64,000 bases of DNA from Burkholderiales bacterium (GTDB taxonomy: Bacteria; Pseudomonadota; Gammaproteobacteria; Burkholderiales; Burkholderiaceae_C). Under the pieces are notes generated by a model. That model searched no databases and was not told the DNA's origin. It saw only the letters and a list, made by a program, of their open reading frames with translations. Of the stretch, positions 51,864 through 61,524 are shown in pieces; positions within the stretch are counted from its first letter, which is position 1, and each line of letters begins with the position of its first letter. A program made the position numbers and the translations under genes. The stretch is from positions 39,369 to 103,368 of the forward strand of contig JAIXKR010000118.1 in assembly GCA_026932235.1 (NCBI GenBank), written 5' to 3'.

Positions 51864-54707
51864 ATGCGCACGACTGTCCAGGGCAAGGCTTCGGGCCTGG
51901 CCTACGCTCTGCCCTCGTTCCCCTCTCCTTCCGATTCGCTGCTCTGGCGGCGCCTGCACCGGCTCCTGCTTGCCGTGCCGGTGGCGCTTTCGCTGGCAGC
52001 CTGCGGCGAGGGTGAGGCCGACCTGGGCACCAGGGCACGCGACGCCGTCGCTCGGGGTGACGATGCTGCCGCTTCCATCCTCTTGCGCAGCGCGCTGCAA
52101 CAACAGCCCGGAGCGATCGAACTGCGCCTCATGTTCGCCGATCTGCTCGAGCGGCGATACGACCGCGCCGGCGCCGAGGAGCAGTTGCGCAAGGCACTCG
52201 ACGCCGGCGGCAGCCGTGACCGCCTCATCCCGCGCATCGCCTTGCTGATGCTCGACCGCGGCGACGCCGAGGCGCTCGTGCGGCAGTACGCGGACGAGCG
52301 CCTGCAGGAGAACGAGGCCGACGCCACGCTGCGCGGCACGGTTGCGCTGGCGCTGCTGGGCCTGAAGCGTGAGGCGCCGGCCCGCGCGCAGCTCGAGGGC
52401 CAGCCGCCCGTGCCTGCCGTGCGGCTGGCACAGGCGCAGTTGCTCGTCAACGCCGGGCAACCGGTGCAGGCTCTGGCGACGCTCTCTCTGGACGACACCA
52501 CCTCGCCCGCGCCATGGTGGCTGCTGCGGGCGGCACGCCGCATCGCGATGGCCGCGGGCGAATCCGAGCTTTCGCTGGACCTGATCCGCCGCGCGCAGGA
52601 CGCGGCACCGTGGAACCTCGGCGTGGTCGGCGAATACGGCGAAGCACTGATCTCCGCCGGCCGCTTCGACGAGGCCGAACAGGTACGGCAGCGCCTGGCC
52701 AAGGCGGCGCCGCAGTCGTTCTGGGCACACTACCTGAGCGCGTTGTTGCACAGCCGCGCCGGCCGCCTGGACCAAGCGCACGCGGCGGCGCTGGCCGTGC
52801 TCAAGGTGGCGCCCGAGCACGTCGCCTCGGCCTTGATGGCGTCCTCCGCCGAACTGCGCAGCGGCGATGTGCGCCTTGCCCACGCAAGGCTGGAATCCCT
52901 CGTGCGCCGCAATCCACAGCTGTTGCCCGGCATACGCCTGCTCGCCCAGGCGGAACTGAGGATGGGTCAAACCCGACAGGCGCTCGAAACCATCCAGCGC
53001 GGCTTGAACCTCGCACCCGGCGATGCCGAGCTCCTGATGCTTCGCGGCAACATCGAAAGCGCCACCGGCCGGCGCAAGGAGGCGCTCGCCAGCTTCGAGA
53101 AGGCGGCCGCCACGCGTCCAGGCGAGCCCGACGTGCTGCTGGCCCTGGCGCGCGCGCGCGTGGCCTCCGGTGATCGGGAAGGTGCACGCAAGCTGTTGGA
53201 AGGACTGCCCGCGCTCGTCGCCGATGGCACCCAGGGCGCGCGCGTCGTCGAGACCGTGCTCGAACTGCGCGAACCGGCCTGGGCGAAGCGCGCAGCCGAG
53301 CAGGTCCTGGCACGCTTCCCGCAGGACGCACAGGCGCGACTGGCCGCCGCCGCCGTGCAGTCGCTGCAGGGGGATGCCGCGGGGGCATGGGCAGCGACGC
53401 TGGCGGTGCTGGACGAGCAGCCGCGTCACGGCGGGGCCTTGATGGCATTGGGCGCGATGACGCGGACTGCCGGGCAGCGCACGCAATTGCTCGCGCGCCA
53501 GGCTGCAGCGCTGACTGCCGGGGGAGGTGGTCCGTCGCAGACGCTTGCCTACGCGAACCTGCTGCACAGCGAATCCACCGCGCAGACCACGCCGCTGTCG
53601 GTTCTCGAGCGCGGGGTGCAGCTATATCCGACTGCCGTCGCGCTGCGAAGTGCGCTCGTCGAGGAGTCGATGCGTGCCGGTGACGCTGCGCGCGCGCTCG
53701 ATGCCGCCGAACGCGGCGCTGCGATGGCCGATGCGCCGGCTGCAGCGCGCGAGTTGCTTGCCCAGACCTACGCGCGCATGGGCAAGACGCAGCAAGCCAC
53801 GGAGGTGCTTCGCAAGCTGGTTTCGGACTACCCGCAGAACGCCGCCTGGCGCCTGCAACTGGCGCAAGTCGACGCCGACGAGGGGCGCACGCCCGAGGCG
53901 AAAACGGCGCTGCGCAAGCTCATTTCGGATCGCCCTTTCGATTCCGCGGCGTACATCGCGTTGGCGCGCCTCGAGGCTTCCGACAACCTTTCGGAGGCCC
54001 TTTCGGTGGCGCAGGAACTCGGCCGGCAACCCGAGGCCAAGCTGACCGCGATGCTGTTGACTGGCGACGTCTATCTTCGCGCCCGGAAGCTCGACGACGC
54101 GGTCCAGGCCTTCCACGCGGCCGGCAAGGCGGGCGCCGTTCCCTCGGCGAACCTGCGCATCGTCGAGGCGCTCGATCAGGGCGGACGCCAGGACGACGCC
54201 GATCGCAGGATGGCGCAGCTGCTGCGCGAGCACCCGGACCACGTCGACGTGTTGGCATTCGCGGCGCGCCGTGCCCAGTTGCAGGGACGCGCGCCCGAGG
54301 CGGTGAAGCACCTGCAGCGCCTCGTGGCGAAGACGCCGAACAACCCCTTCCTGCGCAACGATCTCGCATGGGCACAGATCGCGGCGAATCAGCCAGAGGC
54401 GCTTGCCAACGCACGCCGGGCCCTGCAGGCCCTGCCCAACGATCCGAACGTGCTCGACACGGTCGGTGTCGCCCTGGCACGCAGCGGGCAGGCCAGGGAG
54501 TCGGTGGCGATGCTGCGCGCGGCCGTCAATCTCGCGCCGACGCGAGACCTGCCCAAACTGCATCTGGCTGACGCGCTGATCGCGGTGGGCGACTGGAGCG
54601 CTGCGGGAACGACCTTGCGTGCCATCGACGAAGCGGCATTGAATCCCGGGGATGCAGAGCGCTACGCGCAGTTGAAGACGACGCTGCAGCAGAAGGCCGG
54701 GCGCTAG
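51864..54707 (+). CDS. TPR-repeat lipoprotein, PrsT-like (PEP-CTERM/XrtA system type)
   Basis: A 947-residue protein of tandem TPR units behind a lipoprotein signal (VPVALSLAACGEGE; Cys near residue 50). Repeats run from about residue 60 to the end, with clear units such as RDAVARGDDAAASILLRSALQQQPG and NLAPGDAELLMLRGNIESATGRRKEALASFEKAAATRPG. Length, lipobox and repeat layout match PrsT, the TPR lipoprotein of exosortase/PEP-CTERM exopolysaccharide loci. No exosortase, PEP-CTERM protein or polysaccharide genes are nearby, so it may be an orphan. The signal is preceded by an unusually long N-terminal stretch of about 30 residues; a later start cannot be excluded. Confidence 0.72.
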   Translation: MRTTVQGKASGLAYALPSFPSPSDSLLWRRLHRLLLAVPVALSLAACGEGEADLGTRARDAVARGDDAAASILLRSALQQQPGAIELRLMFADLLERRYDRAGAEEQLRKALDAGGSRDRLIPRIALLMLDRGDAEALVRQYADERLQENEADATLRGTVALALLGLKREAPARAQLEGQPPVPAVRLAQAQLLVNAGQPVQALATLSLDDTTSPAPWWLLRAARRIAMAAGESELSLDLIRRAQDAAPWNLGVVGEYGEALISAGRFDEAEQVRQRLAKAAPQSFWAHYLSALLHSRAGRLDQAHAAALAVLKVAPEHVASALMASSAELRSGDVRLAHARLESLVRRNPQLLPGIRLLAQAELRMGQTRQALETIQRGLNLAPGDAELLMLRGNIESATGRRKEALASFEKAAATRPGEPDVLLALARARVASGDREGARKLLEGLPALVADGTQGARVVETVLELREPAWAKRAAEQVLARFPQDAQARLAAAAVQSLQGDAAGAWAATLAVLDEQPRHGGALMALGAMTRTAGQRTQLLARQAAALTAGGGGPSQTLAYANLLHSESTAQTTPLSVLERGVQLYPTAVALRSALVEESMRAGDAARALDAAERGAAMADAPAAARELLAQTYARMGKTQQATEVLRKLVSDYPQNAAWRLQLAQVDADEGRTPEAKTALRKLISDRPFDSAAYIALARLEASDNLSEALSVAQELGRQPEAKLTAMLLTGDVYLRARKLDDAVQAFHAAGKAGAVPSANLRIVEALDQGGRQDDADRRMAQLLREHPDHVDVLAFAARRAQLQGRAPEAVKHLQRLVAKTPNNPFLRNDLAWAQIAANQPEALANARRALQALPNDPNVLDTVGVALARSGQARESVAMLRAAVNLAPTRDLPKLHLADALIAVGDWSAAGTTLRAIDEAALNPGDAERYAQLKTTLQQKAGR

Positions 54708-54825
54708 CCCAGGTGGCGCGAAGCGGCAGGCCGAGAGCACCCCGCCGCTGAAGTCCCCGGCGGCGGTCGCGCCCAGGCATGCAATGCGGGCGACACTCGG
54801 GCTTTCAACGCGCGGACCCGACCCG

Positions 54826-55938
54826 ATGAGCGACCACTCCACCGCCCACACGCAGACGCATGCCCTTGGCGCGCCGGCAGCCATTTCACCCAAGACACGG
54901 CCTGCGCTCGACTATCCCTTCGAAGCACGGCCCGCCCCCGGCGGGCGCCTGCAGGTCGCGCCCGGCGTGCACTGGCTGCGCATGCCGCTGCCCTTCCACC
55001 TCGATCACATCAACCTGTGGACGCTGCAGGAGGAAGGCGGCTACGCCATCGTCGACACCGGGACGCGCACCGAGGACGTGATCGGGCATTGGCAGTCGTT
55101 CTTCGAAGCGACGAAGGACGAAGGGCAGCCCACGCGCGTCATCGTCACCCACATGCACCCGGACCACGTCGGCACCGCGGGATGGATCACGCGGCGCTTC
55201 GGCGTGTCGCTGTGGATGACGCGGCAGGAGTACCTGAACTGCCGCGTCATGGTCGCCGATACCGGGCGCGAGCCGCCGCCGGAGGCCATCGCCTTCTACC
55301 GTCGCGCCGGCTGGAGCGCACACGCCATCGACGCCTACCGCGGACGCTTCGGCCGCTTCGGGCTCTACATCCACGCGCTGCCCGAGAGCTACCGGCGCCT
55401 GCAGGACGGCCAGGAGCTGGTCATCGGCGCGCGCCGCTGGCGCGTCGTCGTCGGCGGCGGCCACTCGCCCGAGCATGCCTGCCTCTACTGCGCCGAGGAC
55501 GCGCTGCTGATCAGCGGCGACCAGGTGCTGCCGCGCATCTCCTCCAACGTCTCGGTCAACCCGACCGAGCCCGAGGCCGATCCGCTGTCGGACTGGCTCG
55601 CGTCGCTGCAGAAGCTGCGCCGCGAGGTGCGCGACGACGTGCTGGTGCTGCCCGCGCACAACGAACCCTTCCGCGGCCTGCATGCGCGGCTGGACGCGCT
55701 GGCCAATGGGCAGGAGATCGCACTCGCGCGCCTGCGCCGGCGTCTGGCCGAACCGCGGCGCGCGATCGACGTCTTCGCCGCGCTTTTCGGACGCCCGGTG
55801 CCCGAGGGCGACGCGAGCTTGCTCGGCCTGGCCACCGGCGAGAGCGTGGCCTGCCTGAACCACCTGCTCCACCGCGGGGAACTGGCGACCGAGGTCGACG
55901 AAGCGGGGGTGTGCTGGTATCGCTCGAAGACGAGGTGA
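54826..55938 (+). CDS. MBL-fold metallohydrolase
   Basis: A 370-residue metallo-beta-lactamase-fold protein. The zinc motif is [14 protein letters not shown] (HxHxDH), followed by [12 protein letters not shown] (His), [14 protein letters not shown] (Asp) and LPAHNEPF (His). A winged-helix-like C-terminal segment ([17 protein letters not shown]) is typical of LACTB2-like hydrolases. These act on thioesters, nucleic acids or detoxification substrates. Because it immediately precedes the aminobenzoyl-CoA operon and such MBL proteins occur in aromatic-CoA clusters, a thioester hydrolase role is possible. ATG 54826 is chosen over 54784 for lack of similarity upstream. Confidence 0.85.
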   Translation: MSDHSTAHTQTHALGAPAAISPKTRPALDYPFEARPAPGGRLQVAPGVHWLRMPLPFHLDHINLWTLQEEGGYAIVDTGTRTEDVIGHWQSFFEATKDEGQPTRVIVTHMHPDHVGTAGWITRRFGVSLWMTRQEYLNCRVMVADTGREPPPEAIAFYRRAGWSAHAIDAYRGRFGRFGLYIHALPESYRRLQDGQELVIGARRWRVVVGGGHSPEHACLYCAEDALLISGDQVLPRISSNVSVNPTEPEADPLSDWLASLQKLRREVRDDVLVLPAHNEPFRGLHARLDALANGQEIALARLRRRLAEPRRAIDVFAALFGRPVPEGDASLLGLATGESVACLNHLLHRGELATEVDEAGVCWYRSKTR

Positions 55939-55968
55939 GTGGCAGCCGGGCGACTCTCGTCGATCCTC

Positions 55969-55997
55969 TTGCAGGAATCGTCGCCAATCGCTATATT
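55969..55997 (+). promoter_or_regulatory. Sigma70-type promoter for the aminobenzoyl-CoA operon
   Basis: TTGCAG (55969-55974), a 17-base spacer and TATATT (55992-55997), unusually close to consensus and AT-rich for this genome. It predicts a start near 56004, about 50 bases before the monooxygenase gene, which also has a good AGGAGA Shine-Dalgarno. Confidence 0.75.
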
Positions 55998-56021
55998 GCT
56001 TCAGCTCTGAATCTTTCAACA

Positions 56022-56029
56022 TTGATCAA
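56022..56029 (+). promoter_or_regulatory. Candidate MarR operator downstream of the promoter
   Basis: The palindrome TTGATCAA lies about 20 bases after the predicted transcription start, with a related half-site TTCAA five bases before it. Position and AT-rich character suit repression by the MarR protein encoded in the same operon; a CoA thioester would be the likely inducer. Binding is inferred. Confidence 0.45.
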
Positions 56030-56053
56030 CTAGCGGCGTCACAGGAGAACCGC

Positions 56054-58408
56054 ATGAAGATCGTCTGCATCGGCGGCGGCCCGGCGGGCCTGTACTTCGG
56101 GCTGCTGATGAAACAGCTCAACCCGAAGCACGACATCACCGTGGTCGAGCGCAACCGCCCCTACGACACCTTCGGCTGGGGCGTGGTGTTCTCCGACGCG
56201 ACCATGGACAACATGCGCCAGTGGGACCGCGAGACCGCCGACCAGATCCAGGAGGCCTTCAACCACTGGGACGACATCGAGCTGCGCTTCAAGGGCCGCA
56301 CGATCCGCTCGGGCGGCCACGGCTTCGTCGGCATCGGGCGCAAGAAGCTGCTCAACATCCTGCAGGCGCGCTGCGAGGCGCTGGACGTGAAGCTCGTTTT
56401 CGAGCACGAGGTGGATTCCGACGCCGACTTCCCCGACGCCGACCTCATCATCGCCAGCGACGGCATCAACTCACGCGTGCGCAGCAAGTACGCCCAGGTC
56501 TTCGAGCCCGACATCGTCACGCGCCCCAACCGCTACATCTGGCTGGGCACGAACCGCCTCTTCGACGCCTTCACCTTCGACTTCCAGCGCACCGAGCACG
56601 GCTGGTTCCAGTCGCACATCTACAAGTTCGACGACCGGACGACGACCTTCATCGTCGAATGCCCGGAGCCGGTCTGGCGCGCGCACGGCCTGGACAAGGC
56701 CGACGCGACGGAGTCGATCGCCTTCTGCGAGAAGCTGTTTGCCGACACCCTGCAGGGTGCGCCGCTGATGACCAACGCACGCCACCTGCGCGGCTCGGCC
56801 TGGCTGAACTTCCAGCGGGTGGTCTGCGGGCAGTGGTGGCTGAAGAACGCGCACGGCGCGCACGTCGTGCTGATGGGCGACGCCGTGCACACGGCGCACT
56901 TTGCCATCGGCTCGGGCACCAAGCTCGCGCTCGAGGACGCGATCGAGCTCACGCGCCAGTTCCAGCGCCTGGGCGACGCGCCGGAGAAGATCGGCGAGGT
57001 GCTGCAGACCTACCAGGACCTGCGCAGCGTGGAGACGCTGCGGCTGCAGAACGCGGCCTGGAACGCGATGGAGTGGTTCGAGGTCTGCGGCGAGCGCTAC
57101 TGCGACCAGCTCGCGCCCGAGCAGTTCATGTACAGCATGCTCACGCGCAGCCAGCGCATCAGCCACGAGAACCTGCGCCTGCGCGACGCGGCCTGGCTCG
57201 GCGGCTACGAGCGCTGGTTCGCCGAGCGCGCGGGCGTTCCGGTGCCCGCGACCCTGCCCGCGCCGCCGCCGATGTTCACCCCGTTCACGCTGCGCGGCGT
57301 GACGCTGAAGAACCGCGTCGTCGTCTCGCCGATGGCGCAGTACGTCTGCGAGGACGGCGTGCCGGCCGACTACCACCTCGTGCACCTGGGCGCGCGCGCG
57401 CTCGGCGGCGCCGGCCTCGTCTTCGCCGAGATGACCTGCACCGGCGCCGACGCGCGCATCACCCCCGGCTGCCCTGGGCTGTGGAACGACGCGCAGGGCG
57501 CGGCGTGGAAGCGCATCGTCGACTGGGTGCACGCGCACAGCGACGCGAGGATCGCGATCCAGATCGGCCACGCCGGCCCCAAGGGCTCGACCAACGCGCC
57601 CTGGGAGGGCGCGGGCGCCGACCGGCCGCTGGAAAGCGGCAACTGGCCGCTGCTTGCGCCCTCGGCCCTGCCCTACCTGCCCGACGGCGCCGTCCCCAAG
57701 GCGATGGACCGCGCCGACATGGACCGCGTGCAGGCCGACTTCGTCGCCGCCGCCAAGCGCGCAGCGGCTGCGGGCTTCGACTGGCTCGAGCTGCACTGCG
57801 CGCACGGCTACCTGCTCTCGGCCTTCATCTCGCCGCTCACCAACCGGCGCCGCGACGACTACGGCGGCAGCCTCGCGAACCGCCTGCGCTGGCCGCTCGA
57901 GGTCTTCGCCGCGGTGCGCGCGGTGTGGCCCGCGGACAAGCCGATGTCGGTGCGCATCTCGGCGCACGACTGGGTCGATGGCGGCATCACCCCGACCGAC
58001 GCGGTGCAGATCGCGCGCGCCTTCAAGGCCGCGGGCGCCGACCTGATCGATGTTTCCTCGGGCCAGGTCTCGCCCGAGCAGAAGCCGACCTACGGCCGCA
58101 TGTACCAGACACCGTTCGCCGACCGCATCCGCCAGGAAGCCGGTATCGCAACGATGGCCGTGGGCGCGATCACCGAGGCCGACCACGTCAACGCCATCGT
58201 CTCCGCGGGCCGTGCCGACCTCTGCGCCGTCGCGCGCCCGCACCTGGCGAATCCGGCGTGGACGCTCACCGAGGCGGCGAAGATCGGCTACGCCCGCATG
58301 CCCTGGCCCAAGACCTACCTCTCGGGGAAGGGGCAGATGGAGGCGCTCTTCGAGCGCGAGAAGGCGGCGCAGGCGCAGGCCATCGCCGCCGCGAGGCTGG
58401 CGGCATGA
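56054..58408 (+). CDS. 2-aminobenzoyl-CoA monooxygenase/reductase-type fusion
   Basis: A 784-residue bifunctional flavoprotein. Residues 1-390 are an FAD monooxygenase: GGGPAGL at 8-14, [13 protein letters not shown], and the FAD-binding [27 protein letters not shown]. Residues 400-784 are an Old Yellow Enzyme-type FMN reductase: [53 protein letters not shown] and [11 protein letters not shown]. This fusion hydroxylates and then reduces 2-aminobenzoyl-CoA to 2-amino-5-oxo-cyclohexenecarbonyl-CoA in the aerobic anthranilate route of Azoarcus; salicylyl-CoA 5-hydroxylase is the close alternative. A SDR gene overlaps its stop. The matching CoA ligase is not in the window. Confidence 0.9.
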   Translation: MKIVCIGGGPAGLYFGLLMKQLNPKHDITVVERNRPYDTFGWGVVFSDATMDNMRQWDRETADQIQEAFNHWDDIELRFKGRTIRSGGHGFVGIGRKKLLNILQARCEALDVKLVFEHEVDSDADFPDADLIIASDGINSRVRSKYAQVFEPDIVTRPNRYIWLGTNRLFDAFTFDFQRTEHGWFQSHIYKFDDRTTTFIVECPEPVWRAHGLDKADATESIAFCEKLFADTLQGAPLMTNARHLRGSAWLNFQRVVCGQWWLKNAHGAHVVLMGDAVHTAHFAIGSGTKLALEDAIELTRQFQRLGDAPEKIGEVLQTYQDLRSVETLRLQNAAWNAMEWFEVCGERYCDQLAPEQFMYSMLTRSQRISHENLRLRDAAWLGGYERWFAERAGVPVPATLPAPPPMFTPFTLRGVTLKNRVVVSPMAQYVCEDGVPADYHLVHLGARALGGAGLVFAEMTCTGADARITPGCPGLWNDAQGAAWKRIVDWVHAHSDARIAIQIGHAGPKGSTNAPWEGAGADRPLESGNWPLLAPSALPYLPDGAVPKAMDRADMDRVQADFVAAAKRAAAAGFDWLELHCAHGYLLSAFISPLTNRRRDDYGGSLANRLRWPLEVFAAVRAVWPADKPMSVRISAHDWVDGGITPTDAVQIARAFKAAGADLIDVSSGQVSPEQKPTYGRMYQTPFADRIRQEAGIATMAVGAITEADHVNAIVSAGRADLCAVARPHLANPAWTLTEAAKIGYARMPWPKTYLSGKGQMEALFEREKAAQAQAIAAARLAA

Positions 58409-59199
58409 GTGCAGCGTCGCAGGTCATGCCTGTGCTGCCGCTGGCCGGACGCCATGCGCTCGTCACCGGTGCCTCGCGCGGCATCGGCGCGGCGATCGCG
58501 CGCAGCCTCGCGCAGGCGGGCGCGCAGCTCACGCTGCTGGGCCGGACCGCCGCACCGCTGCAGGCGCTGGCCGACGAACTCGGCCCCGTGCACGGCTTCG
58601 CATGCGCCGACGTCGCCGACGCCGCGCAGGTGCAGGCGGCGGTCGACGCCGCGCGCGCAGCGCGTGGCCCGGTCCTCATGCTCGTCAACAACGCCGGCCA
58701 GGCCGAGAGCGCGCCCTTTGCCAGGACCAGCGCCGAGCTCTGGCAGCGCATGCTCGCCGTCAACCTCACCGGCTGCTTCACCTGCACGCAGGCGGTGCTG
58801 CCCGACATGCGCACGGCGCGCCGCGGCCGCATCGTCAACATCGCCAGCACCGCGGCGCAGCGCGGCTACGCCTACGTCAGCGCCTACGTCGCCGCGAAGC
58901 ACGGCGTGCTCGGGCTCACGCGCGCGCTCGCACTCGAACTCGCCGCCGAGGGCATCACCGTCAACGCCGTCTGCCCCGGCTACACCGAGACCGAGATCCT
59001 GCGCCAGAGCATCGAGAAGGTCGTCGCCAGGACAGGCCGCAGCACCGAAGCGGCGCGCGCCGAGTTCTCGCGCTTCAACCCGCAGGGCCGCTTCGTGCAG
59101 CCCGAGGAAGTCGCCGACGCCGTGCGCTGGCTGTGCGGCAGCGGCGCGGCCGCCATCACCGGCCAGGCGATCTCGGTCAGCGGCGGAGAGGTGATGTGA
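58405..59199 (+). CDS. SDR-family 3-hydroxyacyl-CoA dehydrogenase-like protein
   Basis: A 264-residue short-chain dehydrogenase. The cofactor loop is [12 protein letters not shown] (about residues 21-32), NNAGQAES follows, and the catalytic triad is Ser in [10 protein letters not shown] with Tyr and Lys in YVAAK. It overlaps the monooxygenase stop by four bases and the MarR start by four. In aminobenzoyl-CoA clusters the SDR is thought to oxidise the 3-hydroxyacyl-CoA or reduce the ring ketone during beta-oxidation-like steps. Confidence 0.88.
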   Translation: MSAASQVMPVLPLAGRHALVTGASRGIGAAIARSLAQAGAQLTLLGRTAAPLQALADELGPVHGFACADVADAAQVQAAVDAARAARGPVLMLVNNAGQAESAPFARTSAELWQRMLAVNLTGCFTCTQAVLPDMRTARRGRIVNIASTAAQRGYAYVSAYVAAKHGVLGLTRALALELAAEGITVNAVCPGYTETEILRQSIEKVVARTGRSTEAARAEFSRFNPQGRFVQPEEVADAVRWLCGSGAAAITGQAISVSGGEVM

Positions 59200-59726
59200 A
59201 CGAGGCCGTCGCACTGCCCGATGCCGCGCGCCTGGGCCACGAGGCGCGCGCGCGCGCCGACGACCACGCGGCGCTCAAGCTCTGGCTGCGCATGCTCGCC
59301 AGCGTCACCGGCATCGAGGCCGAGATCCGCCGCCGACTGCGCGAGCGCTTCGGCATCTCGCTCGGGCGATTCGACTACCTCGCGCAGCTGCACCGGCACA
59401 AGGCCGGCCTGCGCATGCGCGACCTCTCGCGCTGCCTGATGGTCACCGGCGGCAACGTCACCGCGCTCACCGACGAACTCGAGCGCGACGGCCTCGTCGC
59501 GCGCGCGAGCAGTCCGACCGACCGCCGCTCCTGGATCGTGCGCCTCACCCCAGAGGGCCGGCGCAGCTTCGAGGCGATGGCGCACGAGCACGAGCAGTGG
59601 ATCCTCGAGCTCTTCGCGCCCATGGACGAGCAGGCGATCCGCCAGACGTATCAGCAACTGGGCGCGCTGCGCGGCGAACGCACGCCCCGCCGCGCCGACA
59701 CGCGCCGACGCGGAGCCGCCCGATGA
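59196..59726 (+). CDS. MarR-family regulator
   Basis: A 176-residue MarR repressor from GTG 59196, which overlaps the SDR stop as GTGA and has GGAGAGG upstream. The winged helix is RMRDLSRCLMVTGGNVTALTDELERDGLVAR and the wing SSPTDRRSWIVRLTPEGRR (about 75-125). Being inside the operon it regulates, it likely represses the promoter at 55969-55997; relatives respond to aryl-CoA thioesters. The C-terminus is a basic tail that overlaps the thioesterase gene. Confidence 0.88.
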   Translation: MNEAVALPDAARLGHEARARADDHAALKLWLRMLASVTGIEAEIRRRLRERFGISLGRFDYLAQLHRHKAGLRMRDLSRCLMVTGGNVTALTDELERDGLVARASSPTDRRSWIVRLTPEGRRSFEAMAHEHEQWILELFAPMDEQAIRQTYQQLGALRGERTPRRADTRRRGAAR

Positions 59727-60145
59727 GCCTCTTCGTGCGCGAGCGCCGCATCCGCTTCTCCGACTGCGACCCGGCGGGAATCGTCTTCTACCCGCAGTAC
59801 TTCGTCATGTTCAACGGCCTCGTCGAGGACTGGGTCAACGAGGGTCTGGGACTGTCCTACCACGGCATGGTGATCGAGCGCGGCATCGGCCTGCCCACGG
59901 TGCACCTGGACGCCGACTTCAAGGCGGTGAGCCCCTTCGGCGACCGCGTGCGGCTGCAGCTCGCCGTCAGCCGCCTCGGTCGCAGCTCGATCGGCCTGTC
60001 GGTGAGCTGCGTCGGCCAGGAGGCCGGCGACCTGCGCATCCGCATGAACCAGGTGCTTGTCGCCACCTCGCTGCGCACGCATCGCGCCATCGACATCCCC
60101 CCCGAGCTGCGCGCCGCGATCGAGGCCTTCGGCATGCGGCAATGA
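59723..60145 (+). CDS. 4-hydroxybenzoyl-CoA-type thioesterase
   Basis: A 140-residue single hot-dog thioesterase. FSDCDPAGIVFYPQYF near residues 12-27 holds the catalytic Asp of the 4-hydroxybenzoyl-CoA thioesterase branch. It overlaps the MarR gene by four bases. In this operon it could release CoA from dead-end aromatic thioesters, sparing the CoA pool, or hydrolyse the ring-reduced product. Confidence 0.88.
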   Translation: MSLFVRERRIRFSDCDPAGIVFYPQYFVMFNGLVEDWVNEGLGLSYHGMVIERGIGLPTVHLDADFKAVSPFGDRVRLQLAVSRLGRSSIGLSVSCVGQEAGDLRIRMNQVLVATSLRTHRAIDIPPELRAAIEAFGMRQ

Positions 60146-60158
60146 ACGGGAGATCCGC

Positions 60159-60551
60159 ATGAAAGTCCTGCAACCCGCGTCCTGGGCCAAGCCCAAGGGC
60201 TACGCCAACGGCGTCTCCGCGCGCGGGCGCACCGTCTGCGTCGCCGGCATGATCGGCTGGGACGGCGATGGCCGCTTCCACAGCGACGACCTCGTCGAGC
60301 AGGTGCGCCAGGCGCTGCGGAACGTGGTCGCGGTGCTCGCCGAGGACGGCGCCCGGCCCGAGCACATCGTGCGCATGACCTGGTACCTGACCAGTCGCGC
60401 CGAGTACCTCGCCGCCGGGCGCGAGATCGGCCGCGCCTTCCGCGAGATCGTCGGCGCCTACAACGCGGCGATGAGCGCGGTCGAGGTCTCCGCGCTGATG
60501 GAGGAACGCGCCAAGGTCGAGATCGAGGTCACGGCGATCGTGCCGGACTGA
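60159..60551 (+). CDS. RidA family enamine/imine deaminase (aromatic-CoA operon)
   Basis: A 130-residue RidA-fold protein and the last gene of the operon, 13 bases after the thioesterase with a GGGAGA Shine-Dalgarno. Key segments are GRTVCVAGMIGWDGDG, QVRQALRNVVAVLAEDGA, IVRMTWYLTSRAEYL and AMSAVEVSALMEERAKVEIEVTAIVPD. The catalytic Arg expected near residue 105 of RidA is replaced (YNAAMSAVEV), so it belongs to an Rid subgroup lacking the canonical Arg. The pathway intermediate 2-amino-5-oxocyclohexenecarbonyl-CoA is an enamine, which makes this the obvious candidate for its deamination, with the caveat of the missing Arg. Confidence 0.85.
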   Translation: MKVLQPASWAKPKGYANGVSARGRTVCVAGMIGWDGDGRFHSDDLVEQVRQALRNVVAVLAEDGARPEHIVRMTWYLTSRAEYLAAGREIGRAFREIVGAYNAAMSAVEVSALMEERAKVEIEVTAIVPD

Positions 60552-60840
60552 CGCTTCCCGCCCGGACAACGCGCCCGCACCGGAAGAGGCCGCGCGGATT
60601 GGCGTAGACGCGGCCGTTCCTCACCGCCCCGATGTTCTTCCACTGCGGGTTGCCGCGCATGTCCTCGGCGTCGGCCACGCGCATCGCGACGATGAAGTCG
60701 GGATCGGCGGCAACGATCGACTCGATCGAGGCCTGCCCCGCGGCGTTGGGCGAGCCGCCGAACCAGTGCTCGGCCACGTCGACGGCGCCGGCACCTGCGT
60801 CACCGTTCGCATCGAATATGACATAGCGGCGTTCCACCAC
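60529..60840 (-). pseudogene. Fragment of a TroA/BtuF-type ABC substrate-binding protein
   Basis: The frame reads VERRYVIFDANGD, then SIESIVAADPDFIVAMRVADAEDM, NPQWKNIGAVRNGRVYANPRGLF. These are typical of the C-terminal lobe of iron-siderophore, heme or cobalamin binding proteins (PDxIV ... W..I.AVRNGRVY). Signal peptide and N-terminal lobe are missing, and the final helix is replaced by a short basic end that runs 23 bases into the ridA gene. No transporter genes are near. It is most likely a relic of a lost uptake locus. The rest of the 60552-60972 interval has no other gene. Confidence 0.65.
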
Positions 60841-60972
60841 CCGTCACCGCAGTGGCGCGCAGGCACGCACCGGCGGGATCGATCCGGTCTCGCGCTGACC
60901 TTGCACCGCGCCCTGGAGCGGGTGCGAGGAGTTCAGCGGGTACCATGAACGGTCGATCGGTGGGAGCGCGCG

Positions 60973-61389
60973 ATGGAAGGCAGAAGGAACATCGGCTGGG
61001 GCCTCGTCTTCCTCGGCCTCCACATGGGCGTGGGCTTCTTCCTCGGCTTCATGCACGACCTTGCGCCCGGACGCGAGCAATGGATCGCGCAGTACGCCAC
61101 CGGCACGCACTTCGAGGTCCGCCTCGGGCACGCGCACGGGGCGCTCTTCGGCCTCATCAACGTCGCCGTCGGCCTCACCCTGCTGAACCTGCCGCTCCCT
61201 GCCGCCCGTGCGCGCTGGATCTCCTGGCTCGCGCTCGCCGGGCTGCTGATGCCCGTGGGCATCGCGCTGCACCTGCTGGCCGGCGTGCCCCCGGTGCTCG
61301 TGCTCGTCGGCGGCGCGTCGATCATCGTCGCCACGCTCTGGCTCGCGCGCGAGGCATTCGCGCTGCGGCCGGCGTCGCGCCGGCCCTGA
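60973..61389 (+). CDS. Small four-helix membrane protein, unknown
   Basis: A 138-residue membrane protein with four hydrophobic helices. Helix 2 contains LGHAHGALFGLINVAVGLTLL, a His-rich motif (HAHG) reminiscent of small membrane proteins such as hydroxylaminobenzene mutase, though the match is too weak to name it. Charged loops are short. It stands alone, with unrelated genes on both sides, and starts seven bases after a GGGAG sequence. Confidence 0.6.
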   Translation: MEGRRNIGWGLVFLGLHMGVGFFLGFMHDLAPGREQWIAQYATGTHFEVRLGHAHGALFGLINVAVGLTLLNLPLPAARARWISWLALAGLLMPVGIALHLLAGVPPVLVLVGGASIIVATLWLAREAFALRPASRRP

Positions 61390-61524
61390 GTGCCGCGACG
61401 CGCGGCGCAGGCGCCGCCCGCCGTTCTCGGGGGCACGGTCCAGGTCGCCGTGCGTCCGCGGCCGTAGGCCATGCCGTCTCGACGCTACGATGTCTTCGCT
61501 TCCTGTCGACTGCCGGAGCATCCC

